A DNA stretch of 64,000 nucleotides from Verrucomicrobiota bacterium (lineage in GTDB: Bacteria; Verrucomicrobiota; Verrucomicrobiia; CAIQCK01): assembly GCA_016222825.1 (NCBI GenBank), contig JACRQF010000003.1, positions 1 through 64,000 of the forward strand. Reading direction: 5' to 3'. The position numbers and the translations under genes are program-made. The notes under the pieces were generated by a model that was not told where the DNA came from, did not search any database, and worked only from the letters and a program-made list of their open reading frames with translations. This document shows positions 1-9,474 of this stretch, piece after piece (the stretch's first letter is position 1; each line of letters starts with the position of its first letter).

Positions 1-951
1 GGCTTGTCACGGACGCTGACGTTGCCGTCGGACGGGCGGCAGATCTATGTGCGGCTGTGGTCGTTCCTCAACGGAGGCTGGGATTACAACGAATACAGCT
101 ACCGGGCGCTGACGACGGTGAAGGCGCGGTTCACGGGCTTGGCCAACGGGGCGACGCTGGGCTCCGCGAGCGTGAACTTCACGTGGGACGCGGGCAGCGG
201 CGCGAGCCAATACAAGCTGACGGTGGGCAGCAGCGCGGGCGGGAGCGACCTCTACAACGGGACGGCGGGCGCGGGGCTTTCGCAGACGGTGGCGCTGCCG
301 TCGGACGGGCGGCAACTCTACGTGACGTTGTGGTCGCTGATTGGCGGGACGTGGAAGTCCAACAACTACCTGTTCACGGCCTACACGGCGCCGTCGTCGC
401 GGGCGGCGATGATCAGCCCGACCAACGGGACGGTGTTGGTGAGCAATCCGGTGGCGCTGAGTTGGAGCGCGGGGACAGGGGTGAGCCAGTATGCGTTGTG
501 GGTGGGCAGCACGCCGGGCAGCTACGGACTGCTGGCGCAGGTGGTGGGGACGAACCGGACGCATCAATTGACGTTGCCGCTGGACGGCGAGCCGGTTTAC
601 GTGCGGCTGTGGTCGTTCCTCAACGGGACGTGGGAGTTCAACGACTACGCGTATGGGACGAGCGGCAGCACGGCGAAGGCGGCGATGGTCAGTCCGGGCA
701 ACGGGACGGACCTGACGGCGGCTTCGACGCTGTTCACGTGGAGCGCGGGCACGGGGGCGAGCCAGTATGCGATGTGGGCCGGGAGCGCGCCGGCGAGCTA
801 CGATCTCTACGCGGCGGTGGTGGGGACGAATCTGACGCAGACGTTGACGCTGCCGGTGGACGGCGGGCCGGTGTATGTGCGGCTGTGGTCGTTGATGAGC
901 GGGACGTGGAAGTTCACCGATTACTTCTACACGGCGTTTCTCGCGCCGTGA
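1..951 (+). CDS. Secreted repeat protein, 3' end only (Fn3-like ~90-residue repeats)
   Basis: The reading frame is open from the first base of the window, so the true start lies upstream and about 316 codons of the C-terminal end are visible. The protein is built of roughly 90-residue repeats. Each has a Thr/Ser-rich segment with a FTW(D/S)AG(S/T)G motif, then SQY, a VGS or AGS turn, a TLPLDG- or LPSDG-like strand and a closing (V/T)LWS segment. At least three full copies plus the tail of a fourth are present. This looks like an immunoglobulin or fibronectin-III type beta-sandwich array of a surface or secreted adhesin-like protein, but I do not recognise a named family. The protein ends at the close of a repeat without a sorting signal. 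Codon use is strongly biased to G/C-ending codons. Confidence 0.7.
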   Translation, partial: GLSRTLTLPSDGRQIYVRLWSFLNGGWDYNEYSYRALTTVKARFTGLANGATLGSASVNFTWDAGSGASQYKLTVGSSAGGSDLYNGTAGAGLSQTVALPSDGRQLYVTLWSLIGGTWKSNNYLFTAYTAPSSRAAMISPTNGTVLVSNPVALSWSAGTGVSQYALWVGSTPGSYGLLAQVVGTNRTHQLTLPLDGEPVYVRLWSFLNGTWEFNDYAYGTSGSTAKAAMVSPGNGTDLTAASTLFTWSAGTGASQYAMWAGSAPASYDLYAAVVGTNLTQTLTLPVDGGPVYVRLWSLMSGTWKFTDYFYTAFLAP

Positions 952-1000
952 GACGTGGAAGTTCACCGATTACTTCTACACGGCGTTTCTCGCGCCGTGA
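903..1000 (+). repeat. Perfect 49-bp tandem duplication across a stop codon
   Basis: Bases 903-951 are repeated without a mismatch at 952-1000. The unit covers the last 16 codons of the upstream gene including its TGA. The unit length is not a multiple of three, and the first stop still ends the gene, so the second copy is untranslated in that frame. It could be a slippage or recombination product, or an assembly artefact. Confidence 0.95.
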
Positions 1001-1301
1001 TGCGGACTGGGGAGTCTGAATTGAGTCAAAATTGTTTTTGGCCTCAATGTTCCTGACCCGGTCGTTCCCGTTCGCCTGATCCCATACGGTTGAGAGCGCA
1101 GTCCTCAACGACACTTGCGGCAAAAATCATGAAGCACAGAATCATGATTCTGTAAGAGGGTGTTTCCAATTAGACTGTTTCCAACATGGAACCATGCTAA
1201 CGGCACTTTCTTCTTCCGCGCCAGCAACCGCCACCGCGCCCAGATCCACCTCGCCGACGCCAGCACTTTGCCGACTTTTGAACTTTGAACGGGCGGGCTG
1301 C
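1001..1301. other. Convergent intergenic region with palindrome and direct repeats
   Basis: No convincing gene is seen between the repeat-protein end and fur. The stretch contains an 18-bp perfect palindrome at 1136-1153, two copies of TGTTTCCAA at 1161-1169 and 1176-1184, and a short direct repeat of TTTGAAC near 1275-1288. Base composition is more AT-rich than the flanking genes around 1020-1190. Small reading frames here have no recognisable protein features. Confidence 0.5.
1136..1153. promoter_or_regulatory. 18-bp perfect palindrome, possible operator
   Basis: The sequence ACAGAATCATGATTCTGT is its own reverse complement. It has no loop, so it looks more like a dimeric-protein site than a hairpin. 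The size and AT-rich core would suit a Fur/PerR-type or other dimeric regulator, and the fur-family gene ends about 150 bp away. It lies between two convergent genes, however, with no obvious gene to control. Confidence 0.35.
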
Positions 1302-1781
1302 TCAGGGCTTTTTCGGGGGCGCGGTGGCGACGCAGATGCGGGCGTCGCCGGGGCAGTCGGCGGGGCATTCGACGAGCACTTCCACTTTGTAGCCCACGGG
1401 TTTGAAACGGCGCGGGGCGGAGACGGTGCGGATGGCGATGGCCTTGTCGTCTATGTCCCAGACTTTGCTGCACGCCACGCAACGGGCGTGGTGATGGGCG
1501 TCGCGCCGCGGGTCGTAGCGGGCGGGGCCGCGGTCGGTGCGGGGAATCCGGGTGAGCTGGCCGCAGCCCACGAGCGCCTCCAGCGCGTTATAGACGGTGG
1601 CGAGGCTCACGTTCGGCAACAGGCGGCGGACGCGCGCGAAGACCTGGTCGGCGCTGGGATGGCCGCCGGCGGCGACGACGGCATCGAACACGGCTTGTCG
1701 CTGGCGGGTCATGCGCCGGCCGCGTTCGTGCAACACCTGGCCGAGGGCGCTCTGTTCGTGTTTGTTCGCGGTGGCTCGCAT
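1302..1781 (-). CDS. fur: Fur-family metal- or peroxide-responsive regulator, last gene of suf operon
   Basis: A 159-residue member of the Fur/PerR family, DNA-binding repressors that sense Fe, Zn or peroxide. The N-terminal winged helix spans about residues 20-85 with RMTRQRQAVFDAV and the recognition helix VSLATVYNALEAL. A His cluster HHHARC at 96-101 begins the dimerisation domain. Two Cys pairs, C101/C104 and C139/C143, are the usual structural Zn site. Its ATG is two bases after the sufS stop, so it is the promoter-distal gene of the suf operon. That placement implies the sensor is made together with the Fe-S assembly machine and may feed back on it. I cannot tell Fur from PerR or Zur by sequence alone. 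Confidence 0.88.
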   Translation of the reverse strand: MRATANKHEQSALGQVLHERGRRMTRQRQAVFDAVVAAGGHPSADQVFARVRRLLPNVSLATVYNALEALVGCGQLTRIPRTDRGPARYDPRRDAHHHARCVACSKVWDIDDKAIAIRTVSAPRRFKPVGYKVEVLVECPADCPGDARICVATAPPKKP

Positions 1782-1783
1782 GG

Positions 1784-3037
1784 TCAGTGCTTCGGGGTGA
1801 AGAACTTCCGGATTTCGCCGATGACCTCGATCAGGCGATCCACTTCAGCAGGGGTGTTGTAGAAGTAGAAGCTGGCGCGCGCGGTGGACTCGACGCCGAG
1901 CTTGTGCATGAGCGGCTGGTTGCAGTGGTGGCCGCCGCGCAACGCGACGCCGAGCCGGTCAGCAAAGGTGACCACGTCGTGGGCATGCACGTCGTCGAGC
2001 AGGAAGCTCACGAGGCCGGCGTGGTTGGTCTTCGGGCCGAAGAGCCGGATGCGGCCGAGGGAGGCGAGCCGTTCGTAGGCGTAGGCCGCCAGTTCGCAGT
2101 CGTGCTTAAAGATCGCGGCGCGACCGATCTTGTCGAGGTAATCCATCGCCGCGTGCAGGCCGACGGCGCCGGAGATGTCGGGCGTGCCGGCCTCGAACTT
2201 GTGCGGGACGATGTTCCACTCGGTCTTGAAGAAGCCAACATGGGAGATCATCTCGCCGCCTCCTTGGTAGGGCGCCATCTTCTCCAGCCGCTCCTTGCGA
2301 CCGTAGAGAACACCAATGCCGGTCGGCCCGCACGTTTTGTGGCCGGACATGGCGAGAAAATCGCAGCCGATGGCCTGCACGTCCACCGGGCAATGACCCG
2401 CGCTCTGCGCCGCGTCCACGAGGGTGACGACGCCGTGTTCGCGCGCGCGGTGGCAGAGGTCGGCGACGGGGTTGACGGTGCCGAGGGTGTTGGAGATGTG
2501 GGTGACGGCGAAGAGCTTGACGCCTTCCTTGAGCAGCTTGTCGAAGTGCGTGAGGTCGAGCAGACCCTCGTCGCCGGTAACGGGCACGTAGAGGAGCTTC
2601 GCGCCGGTGCGCTCGGCGACGAGCTGCCACGGGACAATGTTGCTGTGGTGCTCCATCTCGGTGAGCAGGATCTTGTCGCCAGCCTTGAGGTGCGTGCCGG
2701 CCCAGGCGTGGGCGACGAGATTGATGCCCTCGGTGGTGCCGCGCGTGAAGATGATCTCCTCCTTGGCGCGGGCATTCAGGAACTTGGCGGCCCGCTCGCG
2801 TGCGGCCTCGAAGCCGGCGGTGGCGCGGTTGCTCAGCTCGTGGATGCCGCGGTGGACGTTCGCGTTGTCGTGCTCGTAGTAGCGCCGCAGCGCGTTTAGC
2901 ACGGGCAACGGTTTCTGGCTCGTGGCGGCGTTGTCGAGATAGACCAGTTGTTTGCCGTGGACCTTCTGGTCGAGGACCGGGAAATCGGCGCGGATGGCGG
3001 CCCAGTCGGGTGTGTGATGGTGTTTGGCGGTGCTCAT
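1784..3037 (-). CDS. sufS: Cysteine desulfurase SufS
   Basis: PLP enzyme that removes sulfur from cysteine and passes it to SufU for Fe-S cluster assembly in the cytoplasm. The 417-residue product has the group II (SufS/CsdA) length. Visible features are LDNAATSQKP near 35, TEMEHHSN near 127, the PLP lysine in SGHKTCGPTG (K234), and the catalytic cysteine in RGGHHCNQPLM (C372). I chose the ATG at 3037, 11 bases after the sufT stop. An in-frame extension to 3103 would run into sufT and has no family resemblance. It follows sufT and precedes fur in the operon. Confidence 0.96.
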   Translation of the reverse strand: MSTAKHHHTPDWAAIRADFPVLDQKVHGKQLVYLDNAATSQKPLPVLNALRRYYEHDNANVHRGIHELSNRATAGFEAARERAAKFLNARAKEEIIFTRGTTEGINLVAHAWAGTHLKAGDKILLTEMEHHSNIVPWQLVAERTGAKLLYVPVTGDEGLLDLTHFDKLLKEGVKLFAVTHISNTLGTVNPVADLCHRAREHGVVTLVDAAQSAGHCPVDVQAIGCDFLAMSGHKTCGPTGIGVLYGRKERLEKMAPYQGGGEMISHVGFFKTEWNIVPHKFEAGTPDISGAVGLHAAMDYLDKIGRAAIFKHDCELAAYAYERLASLGRIRLFGPKTNHAGLVSFLLDDVHAHDVVTFADRLGVALRGGHHCNQPLMHKLGVESTARASFYFYNTPAEVDRLIEVIGEIRKFFTPKH

Positions 3038-3048
3038 GGTCTGCGATG

Positions 3049-3600
3049 TCACATCAAGCCGAGCTGGAGCTTTGCGGCCTCGGTCATCATTTGCTGGTTC
3101 CACGGCGGCTCCCAGACGATGTCCACGTTCACTTCGGTGACGCCGGGAACGCCTTCGAGTTTGGATTTCACGTCGGCGGCGATTGAACCGGCCATCGGGC
3201 AGCCGGGCGCGGTGAGCGTCATCTTTACTTCGACGCGGTTGCCGCCAGCGGGCAATGGCAGAACTTTGCAGTCGTAGATGAGGCCGAGGTCCACGACATT
3301 GACGGGAATCTCCGGGTCGAAGCAGGTTTTCATCTGCGCCCAGAGGAGCTTCTCGTCCACGGGGCCGCCGGGCGCAGGCGCGGTTTGCGCGGGCGCAGCG
3401 GGCGGCTCGCGGCCGATAGCGTCGGCGTCCTTGCCGGCGATGCGGAACATGTTGCCGTTCACGACAACGGTGAACGTGCCGCCGAGCGCCTGGGTGATGA
3501 CAGCCTGTCCGCCTTTTTGCAGCGTCACCGACGTGCCGGACGGCACCATCACCGCCTCGCAGTCGCGCGTCAAAGTCACCGTGGGATCTGGAGTGCTCAT
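3049..3600 (-). CDS. sufT: SUF system protein SufT, long form (DUF59/MIP18)
   Basis: A 183-residue Fe-S maturation factor. The C-terminal part, about 83-160, is a DUF59/MIP18 domain with DPEIPVNVVDLGLIY (95-109) and a conserved cysteine in TAPGCPM (C134). The N-terminal 60 residues form a small beta-rich domain typical of the long SufT variant, joined by an Ala/Pro linker. SufT-type proteins help deliver clusters to client enzymes. The ATG at 3600 overlaps the sufU stop by four bases, which fixes the start and argues for translational coupling. Confidence 0.9.
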   Translation of the reverse strand: MSTPDPTVTLTRDCEAVMVPSGTSVTLQKGGQAVITQALGGTFTVVVNGNMFRIAGKDADAIGREPPAAPAQTAPAPGGPVDEKLLWAQMKTCFDPEIPVNVVDLGLIYDCKVLPLPAGGNRVEVKMTLTAPGCPMAGSIAADVKSKLEGVPGVTEVNVDIVWEPPWNQQMMTEAAKLQLGLM

Positions 3601-4067
3601 GGTTTGGGAACGGTCGGGTTTTCCTCGGTCGTGACGGTGCACGGCCGGCCTTCGAGCGCCGACACGAGCGCGTGCCACGCGAGGATGGCGCACTTCACGC
3701 GCGCCGGAAATTTGTGCACGCCGGCGAACACGGCGAGCTTGCCGAGTTCCTCACTGTCGGCCTTCTCGGTTGTGACCAACTCGCGGAACTGGCCAAACAT
3801 CTTTTGCGCCTCGGCGATAGTTTTGCCTTTCAGCGTCGTGGTCATCACCGACGCGGAAGCCTTGGAAATGGCGCAGCCGGAGCCTTCGAAGCTGATGTCA
3901 CTGATCACGTCGCCATCGAGGTGCAAGTAGATCGTGATGCGGTCGCCGCAAAGCGGGTTGTGGCCGTGCGCGACGCGGTTGGCGCCGTCGAGTTTCTTGA
4001 AATTACGCGGGCTGCGGCTGTGGTCGAGGATGACCTGCTGGTAGAGATCGTTGAGGTCTTCGAACAT
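3597..4067 (-). CDS. sufU: SufU zinc-dependent sulfurtransferase
   Basis: SufU accepts sulfur from SufS. The 156-residue protein keeps the metal-binding set of the Gram-positive-type SufU: C40 and D42 in NPLCGD, C65 in GSGCAIS, and C126 in VKCAIL. The 20-residue insertion that separates SufU from IscU is present around 80-105. It has no C-terminal scaffold features. It starts two bases after the sufD stop and overlaps sufT by four bases. The presence of SufU and absence of SufE and SufA show that this is the SufBCDSU layout. Confidence 0.94.
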   Translation of the reverse strand: MFEDLNDLYQQVILDHSRSPRNFKKLDGANRVAHGHNPLCGDRITIYLHLDGDVISDISFEGSGCAISKASASVMTTTLKGKTIAEAQKMFGQFRELVTTEKADSEELGKLAVFAGVHKFPARVKCAILAWHALVSALEGRPCTVTTEENPTVPKP

Positions 4068-4069
4068 GA

Positions 4070-5434
4070 TCAGCCCTCCACCGCCCGGATTTCCGCGCCG
4101 AGGCGGCTCTGAAGAAACTCGTCGAGTTGTTTACGCACCGGTTCGATGCCGATGCGGGCGAGGATGTTGCTCGCGAACGCCTGCGTCAGCATCCGGCGCG
4201 CGGCGTTGTGCGCGATGCCGCGGCTGCGCAGGTAAAAGATGGCGTCCTCATCGAGCCGGCCGACGGTCGCGCCGTGCGTGCATTTCACGTCGTCGGCGAA
4301 GATTTCCAACTGCGGCTTCGTGTCCACCGTCGCATCATCCGTGAGCAGCAGGTTGCGGTTCGTCTGCTTGGCGTCGGTCTGCTGCGCGCCGGGCCGGACG
4401 AATATCTTGCCGTTGAACACGCCGCGCGATGCGCCGCCAAGGATGCCGTGGAAGAACTCGTGACTGGCGCAACGCGGCTGCGCGTGGTCCACGATCATGT
4501 GATGATCCACGAGTTGACTGTCGCTGGCGACGTAGAGGCCGTTGAGCACACACTCGACGCCCTCGCCGGTCATGACGGTGTTGATGTCGTGCCGCGCGAT
4601 CTGCGCGCCGACGGAAATCGAGTGCGACGTGAAACGGCTGTCGCGCGCGAGGCTTGACTGGATGGTGGCGATGTGGAACGCGTCGGGCCTCTCGTTCTGA
4701 AACTTGCAGTGCTCGACGTTCGCGCCCTCGCCGACGGCAATCTCCGTCACCGCGTTCGTGAAACCAGCGGCGCTACCAACGCTGACGTAGCTCTCGATGA
4801 CTTTGATCTGGCTGCCGGCCTCCGCGACGATCAGGTTGCGCGGATGCGCCGCCGTGCCGTCCTCGTCAGCACTGCCGATGAAGAGCAGATGAACCGGCTC
4901 CTCGACGACCACGCCTTTCGGCACGTAAATGAGCGCGCCGTCGGCGAAGAATGCGACATTGAGCGCGCGGAAAGCCTGGTCGTTAGCGCTGGCGTAGCGG
5001 CCGAGATGCTGCTTTACGAGATCGCTATCGCTGTCCATCGCCGCCGCGAGGCTTCCGAGTTTCACGCCGCGCGACAGTTTGGAAATCGTTGAAAGCTTTG
5101 GTGTGAAATGGCCGTTGACGAAAACCAACCGGCTGCCGCCGAGGCCGGCAAACGCGAAGCGCGCCACGTCCGTTGCCGTCAGCGCAACCAGCGAAGGCTT
5201 CACCGCCGGCTTGAACGGCAACTGCGAGATCGGCGCGACGTTCGTGTATTTCCAGTCCTCCAGCCGCGGCGTCGGGAAGCCGAGCGCGGCGAAACGCGCG
5301 ATGCCGGTCCGTCGCAGTTCGGTCACCCACGCGGGGAAGCGGCGTGCGCCGTCCTTCTCGAAGGCGCCGAACGCAGCCAGTTGCGCCTGCACGTCGGCCG
5401 GGCCGGGCTTGGTTGGTGATGTCGTCGTAGTCAT
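4070..5434 (-). CDS. sufD: Fe-S assembly scaffold subunit SufD
   Basis: A 454-residue SufD, the partner of SufB in the SufBC2D scaffold complex. It shows the usual RLEDWKYTN motif near residue 57, a right-handed beta-helix core from about 150, and the C-terminal block with CTHGATVGRLDEDAIFYLRS and a helical tail. The CTHGATVG cysteine/histidine region lies where SufD residues contact the cluster site. It lies between sufC (24-base gap) and sufU (two-base gap). Confidence 0.95.
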   Translation of the reverse strand: MTTTTSPTKPGPADVQAQLAAFGAFEKDGARRFPAWVTELRRTGIARFAALGFPTPRLEDWKYTNVAPISQLPFKPAVKPSLVALTATDVARFAFAGLGGSRLVFVNGHFTPKLSTISKLSRGVKLGSLAAAMDSDSDLVKQHLGRYASANDQAFRALNVAFFADGALIYVPKGVVVEEPVHLLFIGSADEDGTAAHPRNLIVAEAGSQIKVIESYVSVGSAAGFTNAVTEIAVGEGANVEHCKFQNERPDAFHIATIQSSLARDSRFTSHSISVGAQIARHDINTVMTGEGVECVLNGLYVASDSQLVDHHMIVDHAQPRCASHEFFHGILGGASRGVFNGKIFVRPGAQQTDAKQTNRNLLLTDDATVDTKPQLEIFADDVKCTHGATVGRLDEDAIFYLRSRGIAHNAARRMLTQAFASNILARIGIEPVRKQLDEFLQSRLGAEIRAVEG

Positions 5435-5458
5435 CTTGTCTCGTTGAATGGATGACGT

Positions 5459-6217
5459 TCAGACGCGGGGCTGGCCGGCGAGCCAGTCGTAGCCCTTTTC
5501 CTCCAACTCCAGCGCCAGTTCCTTGCCGCCGGACTTGACGATGCAGCCGTTCAGCAGCACGTGGACGAAGTCCGGGACGATATAGTTGAGCAGCCGCTGG
5601 TAGTGTGTGATGACGAGCGCGGCGTTGTCGGGCCGGCGCAGCTTGTTCACGCCGTCGGCGACATCGCGTAGCGCGTCAATGTCGAGGCCGGAGTCCGTCT
5701 CGTCGAGAATCGCGAGCTTCGGGTCGAGCACGGCCATCTGGAAGATTTCGTTCCGCTTCTTCTCGCCGCCGGAGAAGCCCTCGTTGAGCGGGCGGTTCAT
5801 CAGGTCCTGCTGGATGTGCAGCAACTTCATCTTCTCTTTGACCAGCGCGAGGAAATCCATCGCATCAACCTCCGGCTCGCCGCGGTGCTTGCGGACCTCA
5901 TTGTAGGCGGCCTTGAGGAAGTAGGTGTTGTTGACGCCGGGAATCTCGACCGGATACTGGAACGCGAGGAAGATGCCCTCGTGCGCGCGCTCCTCCGGCT
6001 CCAGTTCCAGCAGGTTCAGGCCGTTGTAAATCACTTCGCCGCTGGTGACCTCGAACGTCTTGCGGCCGGCGAGCACCTGCGAGAGCGTGCTCTTGCCGCT
6101 GCCGTTCGGTCCCATGATGGCATGCACCTCGCCGGTGTTGATGGAGAGGTTGATGCCCTTGAGGATTTGTTTGCCCGCGATGCCCGCGCAAAGATTCCTG
6201 ATTTCGAGTAATGCCAT
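5459..6217 (-). CDS. sufC: Fe-S assembly ATPase SufC
   Basis: A 252-residue soluble ABC-type ATPase that drives the SufBC2D complex. Walker A is GPNGSGKS (36-43), the ABC signature is FSGGEKKR (148-155) and Walker B is LAILDETD (168-175), followed by a switch histidine in VITHYQRLL. The GGEKKRNE and DETDSGLD forms are specific for SufC rather than transport ATPases. The open frame extends upstream to 6511, but the ATG at 6217 gives the family N-terminus and lies 17 bases after the sufB stop. Confidence 0.96.
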   Translation of the reverse strand: MALLEIRNLCAGIAGKQILKGINLSINTGEVHAIMGPNGSGKSTLSQVLAGRKTFEVTSGEVIYNGLNLLELEPEERAHEGIFLAFQYPVEIPGVNNTYFLKAAYNEVRKHRGEPEVDAMDFLALVKEKMKLLHIQQDLMNRPLNEGFSGGEKKRNEIFQMAVLDPKLAILDETDSGLDIDALRDVADGVNKLRRPDNAALVITHYQRLLNYIVPDFVHVLLNGCIVKSGGKELALELEEKGYDWLAGQPRV

Positions 6218-6234
6218 GTGTTTGACCCTCGGTT

Positions 6235-7683
<1,449 letters not shown>

Positions 7684-7747
7684 AAACTGGCCCGCTGCAT
7701 TAAAAGGGCGGTATAAGTTATTTGGAACTACTCTTGATTGCACGCGG

Positions 7748-7775
7748 AATATAGCGGGGAGTTGCTGTGCGTCAA
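7748..7775 (-). promoter_or_regulatory. Sigma70-type promoter of the suf operon
   Basis: On the minus strand TTGACG (7770-7775) is followed after 16 bases by TATATT (7748-7753), a close match to the -35/-10 consensus. It lies 65 bases upstream of the sufB ATG, which is the only gene it could serve. The leader contains a short inverted repeat AGTT-N6-AACT that could bind a regulator, but this is weak. Confidence 0.6.
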
Positions 7776-7833
7776 CGGAGGCGGCAAAGATGTTTTTCTG
7801 CCACCGAAGAGCTTGGAAACCGCGAAGACGTGG

Positions 7834-8811
7834 CTATTCCGGCTTGGCCTCGCGCGTCATCAGGTCGTGCATCGCCTGGCGGACGTTCTTGCCCTCATAG
7901 AGGACGGCGAACACTTCGCGGGTGATCGGCATTTCGATGCCGGCCTGCTCAGACAGCGTAACGGCGGATTTCGCGGTCCGCACGCCTTCGGCCACCATCT
8001 CCATTGAGGCGAGGATCTGCTCCGGGGTTTCGCCGCGGCCGAGCCGTTCGCCCACGCCGCGGTTGCGGCTCCATTTGCTGAAGCACGTCACCATGAGGTC
8101 GCCGATGCCGCTCAGGCCGAAGAAGGTTTCCTGCCGGGCGCCGAGCGCCAGACCGAGCCGCGACATCTCCGCCTGGCCGCGCGTGACCAGCGCCGCCTTG
8201 GCGTTGTCGCCGAGGCCGAGGCCGTCGGTGATGCCGGCGGAGATGGCGATGACGTTTTTCAACGCGCCGCCCAACTCGACGCCAACAAGATCGTCGCCGG
8301 TGTAGATGCGGAAACGTTCCGTCATGAACGTCTGCTGCACGAGCTTGGCGAAGCCGGGTTGCAGCGAGGACGCGACGACTGCGGTGGGCGTGCCGCGCGC
8401 GACTTCCTCGGCGTGGCTTGGCCCGCTCAACGCCGCCACCGGCACGCCGGGCTGGGTTTCTGCGATGACCTCGGTCATGCGCTTGCCGGTTTCGTTCTCG
8501 ATGCCTTTGGAAACGCTGAGGATGGGCACGATCAAACGCGGCAGCTTCTGGCAGGTCTGACGCATCGTGTGCGAGGGCACCGCCATGACGACCAGTTCAG
8601 CGCCTTGGACGGTATGCGCCATGTCGTTGCTGATCTCCAGTTCAGGCGGCAGCGGCACGCCGGGAAGGAAAGGGACGTTCTCGTGTTTTGCCAGCATCTC
8701 CGTGACGTGGGCGGGCACGTAGGCCCAGAGGCGCACGCGGTGCCCATTGCCGTGCAGCAGCACGCTCAAGGCCGTGCCCCAACCGCCGGCGCCGATGATC
8801 GCGATGTTCAT
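7834..8811 (-). CDS. gpsA: Glycerol-3-phosphate dehydrogenase (NAD(P)+)
   Basis: Makes sn-glycerol 3-phosphate from dihydroxyacetone phosphate, the backbone of membrane phospholipids. The 325-residue protein begins with the dinucleotide fold MNIAIIGAGGWGTALS (GAGGWG at 7-12). It contains the catalytic lysine segment GGALKNVIAISAG and the SGPSHAEEVARG and GLSGIGDLMVTC blocks of GpsA. The ATG at 8811 overlaps the plsY stop by four bases. The two genes supply and use the same metabolite, so the coupling makes sense. Confidence 0.96.
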   Translation of the reverse strand: MNIAIIGAGGWGTALSVLLHGNGHRVRLWAYVPAHVTEMLAKHENVPFLPGVPLPPELEISNDMAHTVQGAELVVMAVPSHTMRQTCQKLPRLIVPILSVSKGIENETGKRMTEVIAETQPGVPVAALSGPSHAEEVARGTPTAVVASSLQPGFAKLVQQTFMTERFRIYTGDDLVGVELGGALKNVIAISAGITDGLGLGDNAKAALVTRGQAEMSRLGLALGARQETFFGLSGIGDLMVTCFSKWSRNRGVGERLGRGETPEQILASMEMVAEGVRTAKSAVTLSEQAGIEMPITREVFAVLYEGKNVRQAMHDLMTREAKPE

Positions 8812-9416
8812 GATGGTTTCTTTTCGAACTTGTGCTCCGTGCCCGCCAGCAGCCGCTGGATGTTCGACTTGTGCCGCAGGATGGTGACGACGGCGACGAG
8901 CGTCGCGAACGCGGTGAAATTCCAGTTGCCAGAGAAACCGAACACCAGCGGCGGCAGTGCGGCCACCGCGATGATGGAGGCTAGAGAGACATAGTGCGAC
9001 AGGAAAAAGACCATGAACCACACAACCGCGACGATGAGCAGTGCCGGCCAACAGATGGCGAGAAAGCCGCCGGCCGCCGTCGCGACACCTTTGCCGCCCC
9101 GGAATCCGAGCCACGGTGTGTAGTTGTGGCCGAGGATGGCGCAGAGGCAGGCAATGATTTGTGTGATGGAACCGTCCAGTTGCGGCAGCAGTAGCGGCGC
9201 GAGGAAGGCGGGGAGGAAGCCTTTCAGCATATCCACGACGAACACGCCGCGGCCGGCCCAACGGTTGACGCTGCGCAGGACGTTGGTCGCGCCGATGTTG
9301 CCGCTGCCGACCTGGCGGATGTCCACGCCGTAAGCGCGCGCGACGAGATAGCCCGTCGGCAACGAGCCGGCCAGGAAGGCCACAATCGCAACAACCAGTT
9401 GAGGGAGCCAGTCCAC
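8808..9416 (-). CDS. plsY: Acyl-phosphate:glycerol-3-phosphate acyltransferase PlsY
   Basis: Integral membrane acyltransferase that transfers an acyl group from acyl-phosphate to glycerol 3-phosphate, the first step of phosphatidic acid synthesis. The 202-residue protein has five hydrophobic segments and the three PlsY motifs: GSGNIGATN (37-45), GHNYTPWL (96-103) with FRGGKGVAT just after, and the C-terminal TILRHKSNIQRL. It is translationally coupled to gpsA. Confidence 0.95.
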   Translation of the reverse strand: MDWLPQLVVAIVAFLAGSLPTGYLVARAYGVDIRQVGSGNIGATNVLRSVNRWAGRGVFVVDMLKGFLPAFLAPLLLPQLDGSITQIIACLCAILGHNYTPWLGFRGGKGVATAAGGFLAICWPALLIVAVVWFMVFFLSHYVSLASIIAVAALPPLVFGFSGNWNFTAFATLVAVVTILRHKSNIQRLLAGTEHKFEKKPS

Positions 9417-9474
9417 GCGGAGACTTTACGGTTCGGCGGCAACGCGCTGCAATCCGAAACTGCCGGCAGCGCGA

